Shown one piece after another: positions 8,092 through 14,787 of a stretch of 34,277 bases of DNA. The DNA lies in NCBI GenBank assembly GCA_023404705.1, contig JAEYAU010000200.1:1-34277 (forward strand), in the 5' to 3' direction. The notes under the pieces are model-generated. The model was not told where the DNA came from, did no database searches, and saw only the letters and a list, made by a program, of their open reading frames with translations. How positions within the stretch are numbered: position 1 is the stretch's first letter; each line of letters opens with the position of its first letter. This DNA is from Pseudomonadota bacterium. Lineage in GTDB: Bacteria > Pseudomonadota > Alphaproteobacteria > Rhizobiales > Xanthobacteraceae. A program made the translations under genes and the position numbers.

Positions 8092-8730
8092 ATGGACGCA
8101 TTGACGCGTGATCGCCCGCTTGCCCTTGAGGAAGTTTTTGAGCCTCGGCCGAGCCGGGCCGAGGCGGAACAGGCGGTCCGGACGTTGATCCGCTGGATCG
8201 GGGACGATCCCCGCCGCGAGGGCCTAGTCGAGACCCCGGCCCGTGTGCTGCGCGCCTATGAGGAGTGGTTCGCGGGTTATCGCGAGGATGCCGGCGAGCA
8301 TCTCGCGCGCACCTTCGAGGAGTCGGGCGGCTATGACGAGCCCGTGATCCTGCGCGGCATTGCATTCCGCTCCTGTTGCGAGCACCACATGGCGCCGATC
8401 ACGGGTCACGTGCATGTCGGCTACGTGCCGGCCGAGCGGGTGGTGGGTCTCTCCAAGCTCGCGCGCGCGGTCGATGCGGTGTCGAAGAAATTGCAGATCC
8501 AGGAGCGCATGACGACCGAGATCGCGGATACGATCGAGGAGGTGCTGCAGCCGCGCGGCGTCGCCATCGTGGTTGAAGCGACCCATGGCTGCATGTGCAG
8601 CCGCGGCGTGCACAAGGAAGGCGTTGTCACCGTGACGTCGCGATTCATCGGCGCCTTCAAGACTGACAGGACCTTGCGGGCCGAGTTCTGGGCGGCGGTC
8701 CGCGATAACCGACACGGAGCACACCCATGA
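8092..8730 (+). CDS. folE: GTP cyclohydrolase I (FolE)
   Basis: A 212-residue GTP cyclohydrolase I, the zinc enzyme that converts GTP to 7,8-dihydroneopterin triphosphate at the start of tetrahydrofolate and queuosine/pterin synthesis. The zinc ligands are visible: C96 and H99 in SCCEHHMAPITGH, and C167 in THGCMCSRGVHK. The family segments GLSKLARAVD, RMTTEIADTIEEVL and the N-terminal DDPRREGLVETPARVLRAYEEWF are all present. Length is normal for the family. The ATG follows AGGATGGAG with 8-base spacing. Its TGA overlaps the ATG of the ECF sigma gene (ATGA), so the two should be co-translated, an unusual partnership. If the upstream motif is a true ECF promoter, this copy is stress-controlled and may be additional to a housekeeping folE elsewhere; that is inference. 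Confidence 0.95.
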   Translation: MDALTRDRPLALEEVFEPRPSRAEAEQAVRTLIRWIGDDPRREGLVETPARVLRAYEEWFAGYREDAGEHLARTFEESGGYDEPVILRGIAFRSCCEHHMAPITGHVHVGYVPAERVVGLSKLARAVDAVSKKLQIQERMTTEIADTIEEVLQPRGVAIVVEATHGCMCSRGVHKEGVVTVTSRFIGAFKTDRTLRAEFWAAVRDNRHGAHP

Positions 8731-9422
8731 GCGCACGCGCATCGACGGCCCTGGCCTATGACCGCATGGACGACGAGGGCCTCGTCGCGCATGCGCGCAG
8801 CGGTGACGCGCGTGCGTTCCGCGAGATCATGACCCGCCACAATCGGCGCCTCTACCGCACCGCCCGCGGCGTGCTCGGCGACGATGCCGAAGCCGAGGAC
8901 GTCGTGCAGGACGCCTATCTCAGCGCCTTCAAGAGCCTCGACGGCTTCCGTGGCGATGCGAGCCTCGCGACCTGGCTGACGCGCATCGCGCTCAACGAGG
9001 CGCTCGGCCGCAAGCGCAAGCGTCGCCCGACCGTCGATATCGCGAACCTGGATATGCTCGCCGAACAGGAGGCGCGTGTGCTGATCTTTCCCGGTGTTCA
9101 GACGACCCCCAATCCCGAGAACGAGGCAAGCCGCGCCGAGACCCGGCGTCTGCTCGAGCAGGCCGTCGATCATTTGCCCGAAGCCTTCCGCATCGTCTTC
9201 GTGCTGCGCGAGATCGAGCAGATGAGCGTCGAGGAGACGGCGACGCAGCTCGATCTACGTCCCGAGACTGTGAAGACGCGCCTGCATCGCGCGCGCAAGC
9301 TCCTGCGCGAAGCGCTGATGGAGAAGATCGGCGCCTCCACGCAGGACGCCTATGGCTTCGACGGTGCGCGTTGCGAGCGGATGACGACGGGCGTGCTCGC
9401 GCGCATGGGCCTTTCGGAGTGA
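8727..9422 (+). CDS. ECF-family RNA polymerase sigma factor
   Basis: A 231-residue group 4 (ECF) sigma factor. Region 2 runs over about residues 20-95 (ARAFREIMTRHNRRLYRTARGVLGD, AEDVVQDAYLSAF, ASLATWLTRIALNEALGRKR), and region 4 over about residues 135-195 (VDHLPEAFRIVFVLREIEQM, SVEETATQLDLRPETVKTRLHRARKLL). A C-terminal tail follows with FDGARCERMTTGVLARMGL, similar to tails I recall on several rhizobial ECF factors. The start overlaps folE by 4 bases. No anti-sigma factor gene (zinc-binding or membrane type) follows; the next gene encodes a secreted protein preceded by the same promoter motif that drives folE. Activity may therefore be controlled by transcription, by the tail, or by a regulator encoded elsewhere. 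Confidence 0.95.
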   Translation: MSARASTALAYDRMDDEGLVAHARSGDARAFREIMTRHNRRLYRTARGVLGDDAEAEDVVQDAYLSAFKSLDGFRGDASLATWLTRIALNEALGRKRKRRPTVDIANLDMLAEQEARVLIFPGVQTTPNPENEASRAETRRLLEQAVDHLPEAFRIVFVLREIEQMSVEETATQLDLRPETVKTRLHRARKLLREALMEKIGASTQDAYGFDGARCERMTTGVLARMGLSE

Positions 9423-9426
9423 TCTC

Positions 9427-9457
9427 GGGAACCTTGCTGATCCGCCTGCATCCAATG
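9427..9457 (+). promoter_or_regulatory. Putative ECF-sigma promoter upstream of the secreted-protein gene
   Basis: GGGAACCTT (9427-9435), 13 bases, CATCCAATG (9449-9457), starting 5 bases after the sigma stop codon. Both blocks match the folE-upstream copy base for base with the same spacing, while the spacer and flanks differ, as expected of a promoter under selection and not a recent duplication. The transcript would start near 9464 with a leader of about 25 bases carrying AGGAGGA at 9478-9484. Confidence 0.72.
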
Positions 9458-9488
9458 CGGCAGACGTCACACGGATCAGGAGGACTCG

Positions 9489-10148
9489 ATGAAGAACGTG
9501 CTTCGCGTCTCGCTCATCTCGGCTGCGTTCGCGCTCGCCGGAATCGCCTTGCCGGCCAACGCAGCGCCGGCTCATCAGCAACACGCAACCGCCAAGCAAC
9601 AGCCGCGTTCCGCCAAGGCCGCGCAGACCTCGGCGGCGCTGCGTGACCTGTGGATCGGCCACGTGTTCTGGGTGCGCAACGTCGCCCTCGCGACGCTGAA
9701 TCGCAACGACGCGGCAAGCAAGGCGGCTGAGCAGCAAGTGGTCGCCAATGCGCAGGCTATCGCGGCCGCCATCGAGCCGTTCTACGGCGCGGCCGCCAAG
9801 GAGCAGCTCTTCAAGCTTCTCGCCGGCCACTATGGCGCCGTAAAGAGCTATCTCGTGGCGACCGCGGCCGACGACAAGAAGGGCCAGCAGAGCGCCACCG
9901 ATGCGCTGACCACCAATGCCGAGGAGATCGCGGTCTTCCTCAGCAAGGCCAATCCGAACCTGCCGAAGGATGCCGTGAATGGGCTGCTGCTCGCCCATGG
10001 CGGACATCACATCCAGCAGATCCAGGAGCTGAAGGCCGGCAACTACGAGGCCGAAGCGAAGACCTGGGAGGAGATGAAGCAACACATGTATCAGATCGCC
10101 GACGCGATGACCGACGCCCTGGCCAAGCAGTTCGCCAAGCGGTTCTGA
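9489..10148 (+). CDS. Secreted histidine-containing helical protein of unknown function
   Basis: A 219-residue protein with a clear Sec signal peptide (MKNVLRVSLISAAFALAGIA, likely cleaved after ANA at residue 25), a low-complexity Q/H/A linker to about residue 47, then an almost entirely helical body. Conserved-looking positions are LWIGHVFWVRN (H58), PFYG (98-100), GHYGAVKSYL (H114), NAEEIAVFLSKANP and HGGHHIQQIQEL (H170, H173, H174). From memory this pattern (LW..H..W.R, FYG, NA.EIA.FL...NP, H.....) resembles an uncharacterised four-helix family in Firmicutes often mis-named as a transferase; I could not check this. The regularly placed histidines would suit a metal or cofactor site. It has a strong AGGAGG ribosome site and its own copy of the folE promoter motif, so it is a likely output of the upstream ECF factor. 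I do not assign a function. Confidence 0.85.
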   Translation: MKNVLRVSLISAAFALAGIALPANAAPAHQQHATAKQQPRSAKAAQTSAALRDLWIGHVFWVRNVALATLNRNDAASKAAEQQVVANAQAIAAAIEPFYGAAAKEQLFKLLAGHYGAVKSYLVATAADDKKGQQSATDALTTNAEEIAVFLSKANPNLPKDAVNGLLLAHGGHHIQQIQELKAGNYEAEAKTWEEMKQHMYQIADAMTDALAKQFAKRF

Positions 10149-10160
10149 TCGACAGCCGCA

Positions 10161-10189
10161 GGACGACGGGCGCGATCCGCCCGTCGTCC
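10161..10189 (+). terminator. Strong stem-loop after the secreted-protein gene
   Basis: A perfect 12-bp inverted repeat (GGACGACGGGCG / CGCCCGTCGTCC) with a 5-base loop (CGATC) begins 12 bases after the stop codon. No T-run follows, so it is at best an atypical intrinsic terminator or a 3'-end stabiliser. It marks the end of the folE - sigma - secreted-protein module. Confidence 0.55.
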
Positions 10190-10282
10190 GCGCATGATCA
10201 CGGAAAATCGACGCGCACATTGTGGACAGGCACGCGCCCGCGCTACTCTGGCGGTAACGGAAGCCGACGAGGGAGCAGGGCG

Positions 10283-10645
10283 ATGCGCGGCAGCTGTCAC
10301 TGTGGGGCGACGCAGTTCGAGGTGAGCGAGGCGCCGCAGGGTGTCACGCGCTGCACTTGTACTTTTTGCTCCAAGCGCGGCGCGCTGTGGGCCTACTACA
10401 CGCCGGACACCTTCCAGCTCGTAACCGCGCGCGATCGCGTCTCCACCTATCAGTGGCGCACCTACACGGTTCACCACCATCACTGCGCGATCTGCGGCTG
10501 CAGCACCTACACGGAATCGCCGAGCTGGGTGGACGGCCAGCCCGACTTTTCCAACCCGAAGATCGCGATCAATGCGCGCCTGCTCGACGAGTTCGACCTC
10601 GACGGTGCGCCGGTCGAAGTGGTGGACGGCCGGAATCTCTGGTGA
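10283..10645 (+). CDS. GFA-family (glutathione-dependent formaldehyde-activating-like) zinc protein
   Basis: A 120-residue protein of the GFA/CENP-V fold. The zinc-binding cysteines are in the expected order: C5 and C7 in GSCHCG, C24, C26 and C29 in RCTCTFCSKRG, and C68, C71 and C73 in HHHHCAICGC. The family name comes from the Paracoccus formaldehyde-activating enzyme, but most members have unknown substrates, so only the fold and zinc sites are claimed. The ATG at 10283 lies directly before the conserved GSCHCG and after a GGGAGCAGGG stretch; an upstream in-frame ATG (10220) would add 21 unconvincing residues. It has no obvious operon partner: a stem-loop precedes it and a 204-base gap separates it from degP. 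Confidence 0.88.
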   Translation: MRGSCHCGATQFEVSEAPQGVTRCTCTFCSKRGALWAYYTPDTFQLVTARDRVSTYQWRTYTVHHHHCAICGCSTYTESPSWVDGQPDFSNPKIAINARLLDEFDLDGAPVEVVDGRNLW

Positions 10646-10709
10646 GGGCTTCGCCAGAATTGCGCCGCAATGGCCTCGAATGGAGGGCTGCGGCGTTCCA
10701 TGCAAGCCG

Positions 10710-10738
10710 TTGATATAATTGGTAAATTCGTTCAAACA
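10710..10738 (+). promoter_or_regulatory. AT-rich promoter-like patch upstream of degP
   Basis: A short AT-rich stretch (TTGATATAATTGG and on) stands out in GC-rich DNA 112-140 bases before the degP start. TATAAT occurs at 10714-10719 without a good -35; alternatively TTGATA at 10710 could be a -35 with a poor -10 near 10733. I see no GGAAC-type ECF motif. The call rests on composition more than on a good consensus. Confidence 0.3.
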
Positions 10739-10849
10739 CCCTTACAAAAGTTTAATCCGGCCGTCAGGACACCGTAAGGCACCGGCTCCCATTTTCCTCT
10801 GCAGCAGTGACGCTCGACGCACTGAGCAAGGAATATGGAGCACCGTCGC

Positions 10850-12361
10850 ATGTCCAACTCGCCTTCCACCCCGCGCCGTGCCGCGCTTCTCGCCTCGGCG
10901 GGTCTCGGCGCCGTCCTGATCTTCGCCGCGCCGCAATTTGCGCCGCAGGCGAACCTGCAGCCGTTCACCACCGCGGCCCATGCGCAGACCGCTGCCGCCC
11001 AGCCGGTCGGCTTCGCGGATATCGTCGAGAAGGTGAAGCCCGCCGTGATCGGCGTGCGCGTGAAGGTGGAGAACCGCGACAGCGCGTCCGGCGAATCCCC
11101 GTTCCCGCCCGGCTCCCCGATGGAGCGCTTCTTCCGCCGCTTCGGCGGTGAAGAGGGCATGCCCGGCATGCCGAACGGCCCGCGCAATCCGCGCCGCAAC
11201 TTCAGCATGGGCCAGGGCTCCGGCTTCTTCATCTCGGCCGACGGCTTCGCGGTGACCAACAACCACGTCGTCGACAAGGCGAGCTCGGTGGAAGTCACCA
11301 CGGACGATGGCAAGACCTACACCGCCAAGGTGATCGGCACCGATCCCAAGACCGATCTCGCGCTCATCAAGGTCGAGGGCCGCACCGACTTCCCGTTCGC
11401 GAAGCTCGGCGATGCACCGCCGCGCATCGGCGACTGGGTGCTCGCGGTCGGCAACCCGTTCGGCCTCGGCGGCACCGTCACGGCGGGCATCGTCTCGGCG
11501 CGCGGCCGTGATATTGGCGCCGGCCCCTATGACGACTTCCTGCAGATCGATGCACCCGTGAATAAGGGCAACTCGGGTGGCCCGGCGTTCGACGTGCACG
11601 GCAACGTCGTCGGCGTGAACACCGCGATCTTCTCGCCCTCGGGCGGCTCGATCGGCATCGCGTTCTCGATCCCGGCCGACACCGTGAAGGCGGTCGTCGC
11701 TCAGCTCAAGGACAAGGGCGAAGTGACGCGCGGTTGGATCGGCGTGCAGATCCAGCCCGTGACCGACGAGATCGCCGACAGCCTCGGCCTGAAGAAGAGC
11801 CAGGGCGCGCTCGTCGCCGAGCCGCAGGAGAGCGGCCCGGCCGCGAAGGCGGGGGTCAAGTCCGGCGACGTGATCACCGGCGTGAACGACCAGCCCGTCA
11901 AGGACGCGCGCGATCTCGCCAAGAAGATCAGCTCGCTCGCGCCTGGCTCCAACGTGAAGCTCACGGTGGTGCGCGAGGGCTCCGAGAAGACGCTGAACCT
12001 CACGCTCGGCGAATTCCCGCGCGAGCAGCAGACCGCGTCGCGTGAGCGCCGCGAGGACGGGCGTCGCGGTCAGACCGACGTGCCGCGTCTCGGCCTCACC
12101 CTCGCGCCGGCCGACAGCGTCGGCGGTGCCGGCGGCGAAGGCGTCGTGGTGACCGACGTGCAGGACGGCAGCCCGGCCGCTGAGACCGGCTTCCGTACCG
12201 GCGACGTGATCCTCGATGTCGGCGGCAAGTCCGTGAAGAGCCCGACCGACGTGCGCACCGCGCTGAGCGATGCGCAGTCCGGCGGCAAGCGCAGCGTGCT
12301 CATGCGCGTGAAGTCGGGCAACAACACCCGCTTCGTTGCGGTGCCGGTGAATCGCGGTTAA
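10850..12361 (+). CDS. degP: DegP/Do-family periplasmic serine protease (two PDZ domains)
   Basis: A 503-residue HtrA-family protease and chaperone for misfolded envelope proteins. It has an N-terminal signal segment (AALLASAGLGAVLIFAAPQF, cleavage near AHA), then a linker rich in G, M, P and N before the trypsin-like domain. The catalytic triad is H139 (TNNHVVD), D169 (KTDLALIK) and S242 (NKGNSGGPAF). PDZ1 begins near residue 295 (RGWIGVQIQPV) and PDZ2 near 405 (RLGLTLAP, GSPAAETGFRTGDVILDVGG). I chose the ATG at 10850, which has GGAG 9 bases upstream; an ATG at 10835 has AAGGAA only one base away and would add five residues. It heads a block with an OmpR-type regulator and kinase, so these two probably control envelope stress or degP itself. 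Confidence 0.93.
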   Translation: MSNSPSTPRRAALLASAGLGAVLIFAAPQFAPQANLQPFTTAAHAQTAAAQPVGFADIVEKVKPAVIGVRVKVENRDSASGESPFPPGSPMERFFRRFGGEEGMPGMPNGPRNPRRNFSMGQGSGFFISADGFAVTNNHVVDKASSVEVTTDDGKTYTAKVIGTDPKTDLALIKVEGRTDFPFAKLGDAPPRIGDWVLAVGNPFGLGGTVTAGIVSARGRDIGAGPYDDFLQIDAPVNKGNSGGPAFDVHGNVVGVNTAIFSPSGGSIGIAFSIPADTVKAVVAQLKDKGEVTRGWIGVQIQPVTDEIADSLGLKKSQGALVAEPQESGPAAKAGVKSGDVITGVNDQPVKDARDLAKKISSLAPGSNVKLTVVREGSEKTLNLTLGEFPREQQTASRERREDGRRGQTDVPRLGLTLAPADSVGGAGGEGVVVTDVQDGSPAAETGFRTGDVILDVGGKSVKSPTDVRTALSDAQSGGKRSVLMRVKSGNNTRFVAVPVNRG

Positions 12362-12427
12362 TCCGCTCACCAACCGTTAGGGGCCGTTCCTTCCGGCAAC
12401 CGTCGCCCCCGCCGGTGGAGCGATCCC

Positions 12428-12453
12428 GGGGACGGGTGGAGACACCCGTCCCC
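12428..12453 (+). terminator. Perfect GC-rich stem-loop downstream of degP
   Basis: GGGGACGGGTG and CACCCGTCCCC form an 11-bp perfect stem around a GAGA (GNRA) tetraloop, 66 bases after the degP stop. No T-run follows. It shares the GGGGACGG stem base with a second hairpin at 12568-12595. It could be a terminator of unusual type, an RNA stabiliser or a protein-binding site. Confidence 0.5.
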
Positions 12454-12567
12454 ACAGTTCTCGCGCATATTCCGGCAAAGTGTCTCGCGTACCGGAGTTT
12501 GCGCCAGCTACACGATCCGGCACCGGGCTTCCCCCCGTGCCCCCTAGCCGGAGCCGGGTCGGACAAA

Positions 12568-12595
12568 GGGGACGGCGGACCACCCCGCCGTCCCC
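12568..12595 (+). promoter_or_regulatory. Second GGGGACGG stem-loop, upstream of the response regulator
   Basis: GGGGACGGCGG and CCGCCGTCCCC form a perfect 11-bp stem with a 6-base loop (ACCACC). The outer 8 bp are identical to those of the hairpin at 12428-12453, 140 bases upstream. It lies 109 bases before the regulator start codon. Confidence 0.45.
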
Positions 12596-12704
12596 GATGT
12601 CGTTTCAGGAGAACTCTTTTACTCCGCGGGCACCTGTTCGGGAGTTGGCCATGGACCTCAGGAATTCGCTACAATCCCGCGAATCTCGCAATCCCTCCGG
12701 TGCC

Positions 12705-13385
12705 ATGCGCCTGCTGATCATCGAAGACGATGCCGACGCTGCGGACTACCTGGTCAAGGCCTTTCGCGAAGTCGGCCACATCGCGGACCACGCCGCCGAC
12801 GGCGACGAGGGTCTCGCCCTCGCGCTCGAGGGGGGCTACGACGTGCTGATCGTCGACCGCATGCTGCCGAAGCGGGACGGCCTGAGCGTGATCGGCGCGC
12901 TGCGCGCAAAGCAGATCGAGACGCCTGTGCTGATCCTCTCGGCGCTCGGCCAGGTGGATGACCGGGTCAAGGGGCTGCGCGCCGGCGGCGATGACTACCT
13001 GCCGAAGCCTTATTCTTTCTCCGAGCTGCTCGCGCGCATCGAGGTGCTGGCGCGCCGGCGCGGCGGCCGCAATGAGGACACGGTCTATCGCGTCGGCGAC
13101 CTCGAGCTGGACCGCCTGTCGCACCGAGTGAGCCGCGGCGAGACCGAGATCGTGCTGCAGCCGCGCGAATTCCGCCTGCTCGAATATCTCATGCGCCATG
13201 CCGGGCAGGTCGTCACCCGCACCATGCTGCTCGAGAACGTGTGGGACTATCACTTCGACCCGCAGACCAATGTCATCGATGTGCACATCTCGCGCCTGCG
13301 CTCGAAGATCGACAAGGGCTTCACGCAGCCTCTGCTGCACACCGTGCGCGGCGCCGGATACATGATCCGTGACGGCGCTCGGTAA
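12705..13385 (+). CDS. OmpR/PhoB-type two-component response regulator
   Basis: A 226-residue regulator. The receiver domain (residues 1-115) has the acidic pair in LLIIEDDADA, the phospho-acceptor D51 in VLIVDRMLP and the conserved lysine in YLPKPYSFSELLARI. The winged-helix DNA-binding domain (about 125-222) shows LELDRLSHRV, LQPREFRLLEYLMRHAGQVV, TRTMLLENVWDYHFDP and VDVHISRLRSKID. The start at MRLLIIEDD matches the usual family N-terminus; upstream in-frame ATGs, the best at 12651, would add a tail with no recognisable similarity. Its end overlaps the kinase gene by 17 bases, so the two are a cognate pair. The place after degP suggests control of envelope stress. Confidence 0.93.
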   Translation: MRLLIIEDDADAADYLVKAFREVGHIADHAADGDEGLALALEGGYDVLIVDRMLPKRDGLSVIGALRAKQIETPVLILSALGQVDDRVKGLRAGGDDYLPKPYSFSELLARIEVLARRRGGRNEDTVYRVGDLELDRLSHRVSRGETEIVLQPREFRLLEYLMRHAGQVVTRTMLLENVWDYHFDPQTNVIDVHISRLRSKIDKGFTQPLLHTVRGAGYMIRDGAR

Positions 13386-14784
13386 GCTCGTTCGCACCAC
13401 GGCGTTCAAGCTGACGCTCGTCTATCTCTTCGTTTTTGCCATCTTTGCTGCATCCCTTCTCGGCTATTTCGCCTGGAACACACGCCGGCTGATCACCGAG
13501 CAGATCACCGAGACCGTGGATGCCGAGATCCGCGGTCTCTCCGAGCAGTACAATCAGGGCGGCATCCGCCGGCTGGTGCTGATCATCGAGCGCCGCTCGC
13601 GCCAGCCGGGCTCGAGCCTCTATCTCGTCACCACGCCGACCGGCGAGGGGCTCGCCGGCAATGTCGCCTCGCTCGAGCCGGGCGTGCTGGATGATGCCGG
13701 CTGGCGCGAGGCCGCCTACCGCCGCCACGAGGAGACGGAGGCCGGCGAGCACATCGCGCTGGTGCGCGTCTTCCTGTTGCCGGGCGGCTTCCGCCTGCTG
13801 GTCGGCAGGGATGTGGTCGAGCGCGAGCGTGTCCGCGACGTCATCGCCCAGGCGGGACGCTGGTCGATCGCGCTGGTGATCGTGCTCGGCGTCGCGGGCG
13901 GCTTCTTCGTCACGCGCCGCGTGCTCAAGCGCGTCGATGCCATGACGGCGAGCACGCAGACCATCATGACGGGCGATCTCGGCGGCCGGCTGCCGGTCGC
14001 CGGCACAAATGACGAGTTCGACCGGCTCGCCTCCCATCTCAACGCCATGCTGGCGCGCATCGAGACCCTGATGCACGGGCTCAAGGAGGTCTCGGACAAT
14101 ATCGCGCATGACCTGAAGACGCCGCTCACGCGACTACGCAACCGCTGCGAGGCCGCGCTGCGCAATGCGAAGGGTGAGGCCGACTATCGCGCCGCGTTGG
14201 AAGCCACGATCGAGGAGTCCGATGAGCTGATCCGCACCTTCAACGCTCTGCTGATGATCGCGCGCGCCGAATCCGGACAGGCGCGCGACAACATGATCGC
14301 GGTGGATGCAGCCGAGATCGCGCAAGGAGTGGGCGAGCTCTACGAGCCGCTCGCCGAGGAGAAGGGCGTGGAGTTGCGAGTCGATGCCCCGGCGCCCGCG
14401 CCTGTGCGCGGCAACCGCGAGCTCCTGAGCCAGGCCCTTGCGAATCTCATCGACAACGCCATCAAGTACGCCAAGCCGCCCTCCGCGGTGGAGACGCCGC
14501 GCGAGATCGTGGTTGCGACGCAAGGGGAGGGCGACCGCGTCCTGCTCTCGGTCGCGGACCGCGGTCCCGGCATCCCCGAAGCCGATCGCGGGCGTGTGGT
14601 GGAACGCTTCATCCGGCTCGAGCAGAGCCGCTCGGAACCCGGATCGGGCCTGGGCCTTAGTCTCGTAGCCGCCGTCGCGCGGCTGCATGGCGGCGAGCTC
14701 ACGTTCGAGGATAATCATCCCGGGCTCAAGGCGGTGATCGCGCTCCCCCGCGCCGCGACTCTCGAGCCGGAAAGGACCGGGTAA
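13369..14784 (+). CDS. Two-component sensor histidine kinase (HAMP, HisKA, HATPase)
   Basis: A 471-residue inner-membrane kinase starting at a GTG inside the regulator gene. Transmembrane helix 1 lies at about residues 14-34 (LTLVYLFVFAIFAASLLGYFAW). A periplasmic domain of about 130 residues follows, then helix 2 at about 165-182 (WSIALVIVLGVAGGFFV), a HAMP domain with RVLKRVDAMTASTQTIMTGDLGGR, and HisKA with H247 in VSDNIAHDLKTPLTRLR. The ATPase domain has ALANLIDNAIKYA (N box), VADRGPGIPE (G1) and GSGLGLSLV (G2). It is the cognate partner of the overlapping OmpR-type regulator. The next gene, glnE, starts 3 bases after its stop, so all three are probably one transcript. Confidence 0.93.
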   Translation: MTALGKLVRTTAFKLTLVYLFVFAIFAASLLGYFAWNTRRLITEQITETVDAEIRGLSEQYNQGGIRRLVLIIERRSRQPGSSLYLVTTPTGEGLAGNVASLEPGVLDDAGWREAAYRRHEETEAGEHIALVRVFLLPGGFRLLVGRDVVERERVRDVIAQAGRWSIALVIVLGVAGGFFVTRRVLKRVDAMTASTQTIMTGDLGGRLPVAGTNDEFDRLASHLNAMLARIETLMHGLKEVSDNIAHDLKTPLTRLRNRCEAALRNAKGEADYRAALEATIEESDELIRTFNALLMIARAESGQARDNMIAVDAAEIAQGVGELYEPLAEEKGVELRVDAPAPAPVRGNRELLSQALANLIDNAIKYAKPPSAVETPREIVVATQGEGDRVLLSVADRGPGIPEADRGRVVERFIRLEQSRSEPGSGLGLSLVAAVARLHGGELTFEDNHPGLKAVIALPRAATLEPERTG

Positions 14785-14787
14785 GGT

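Larger units (their letters stand above)
12362..12704. other. 343-base gene-free region between degP and the response regulator
   Basis: Besides the two stem-loops listed separately, this stretch holds TACAAT at 12670-12675, a possible -10 for the regulator about 30 bases before its start. An open frame runs through from 12480 into the regulator, but its translation (rich in P, R and S) looks non-coding before residue 60 or so. A start at 12651, with GGGAG upstream, would add 18 residues to the regulator. Confidence 0.5.
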
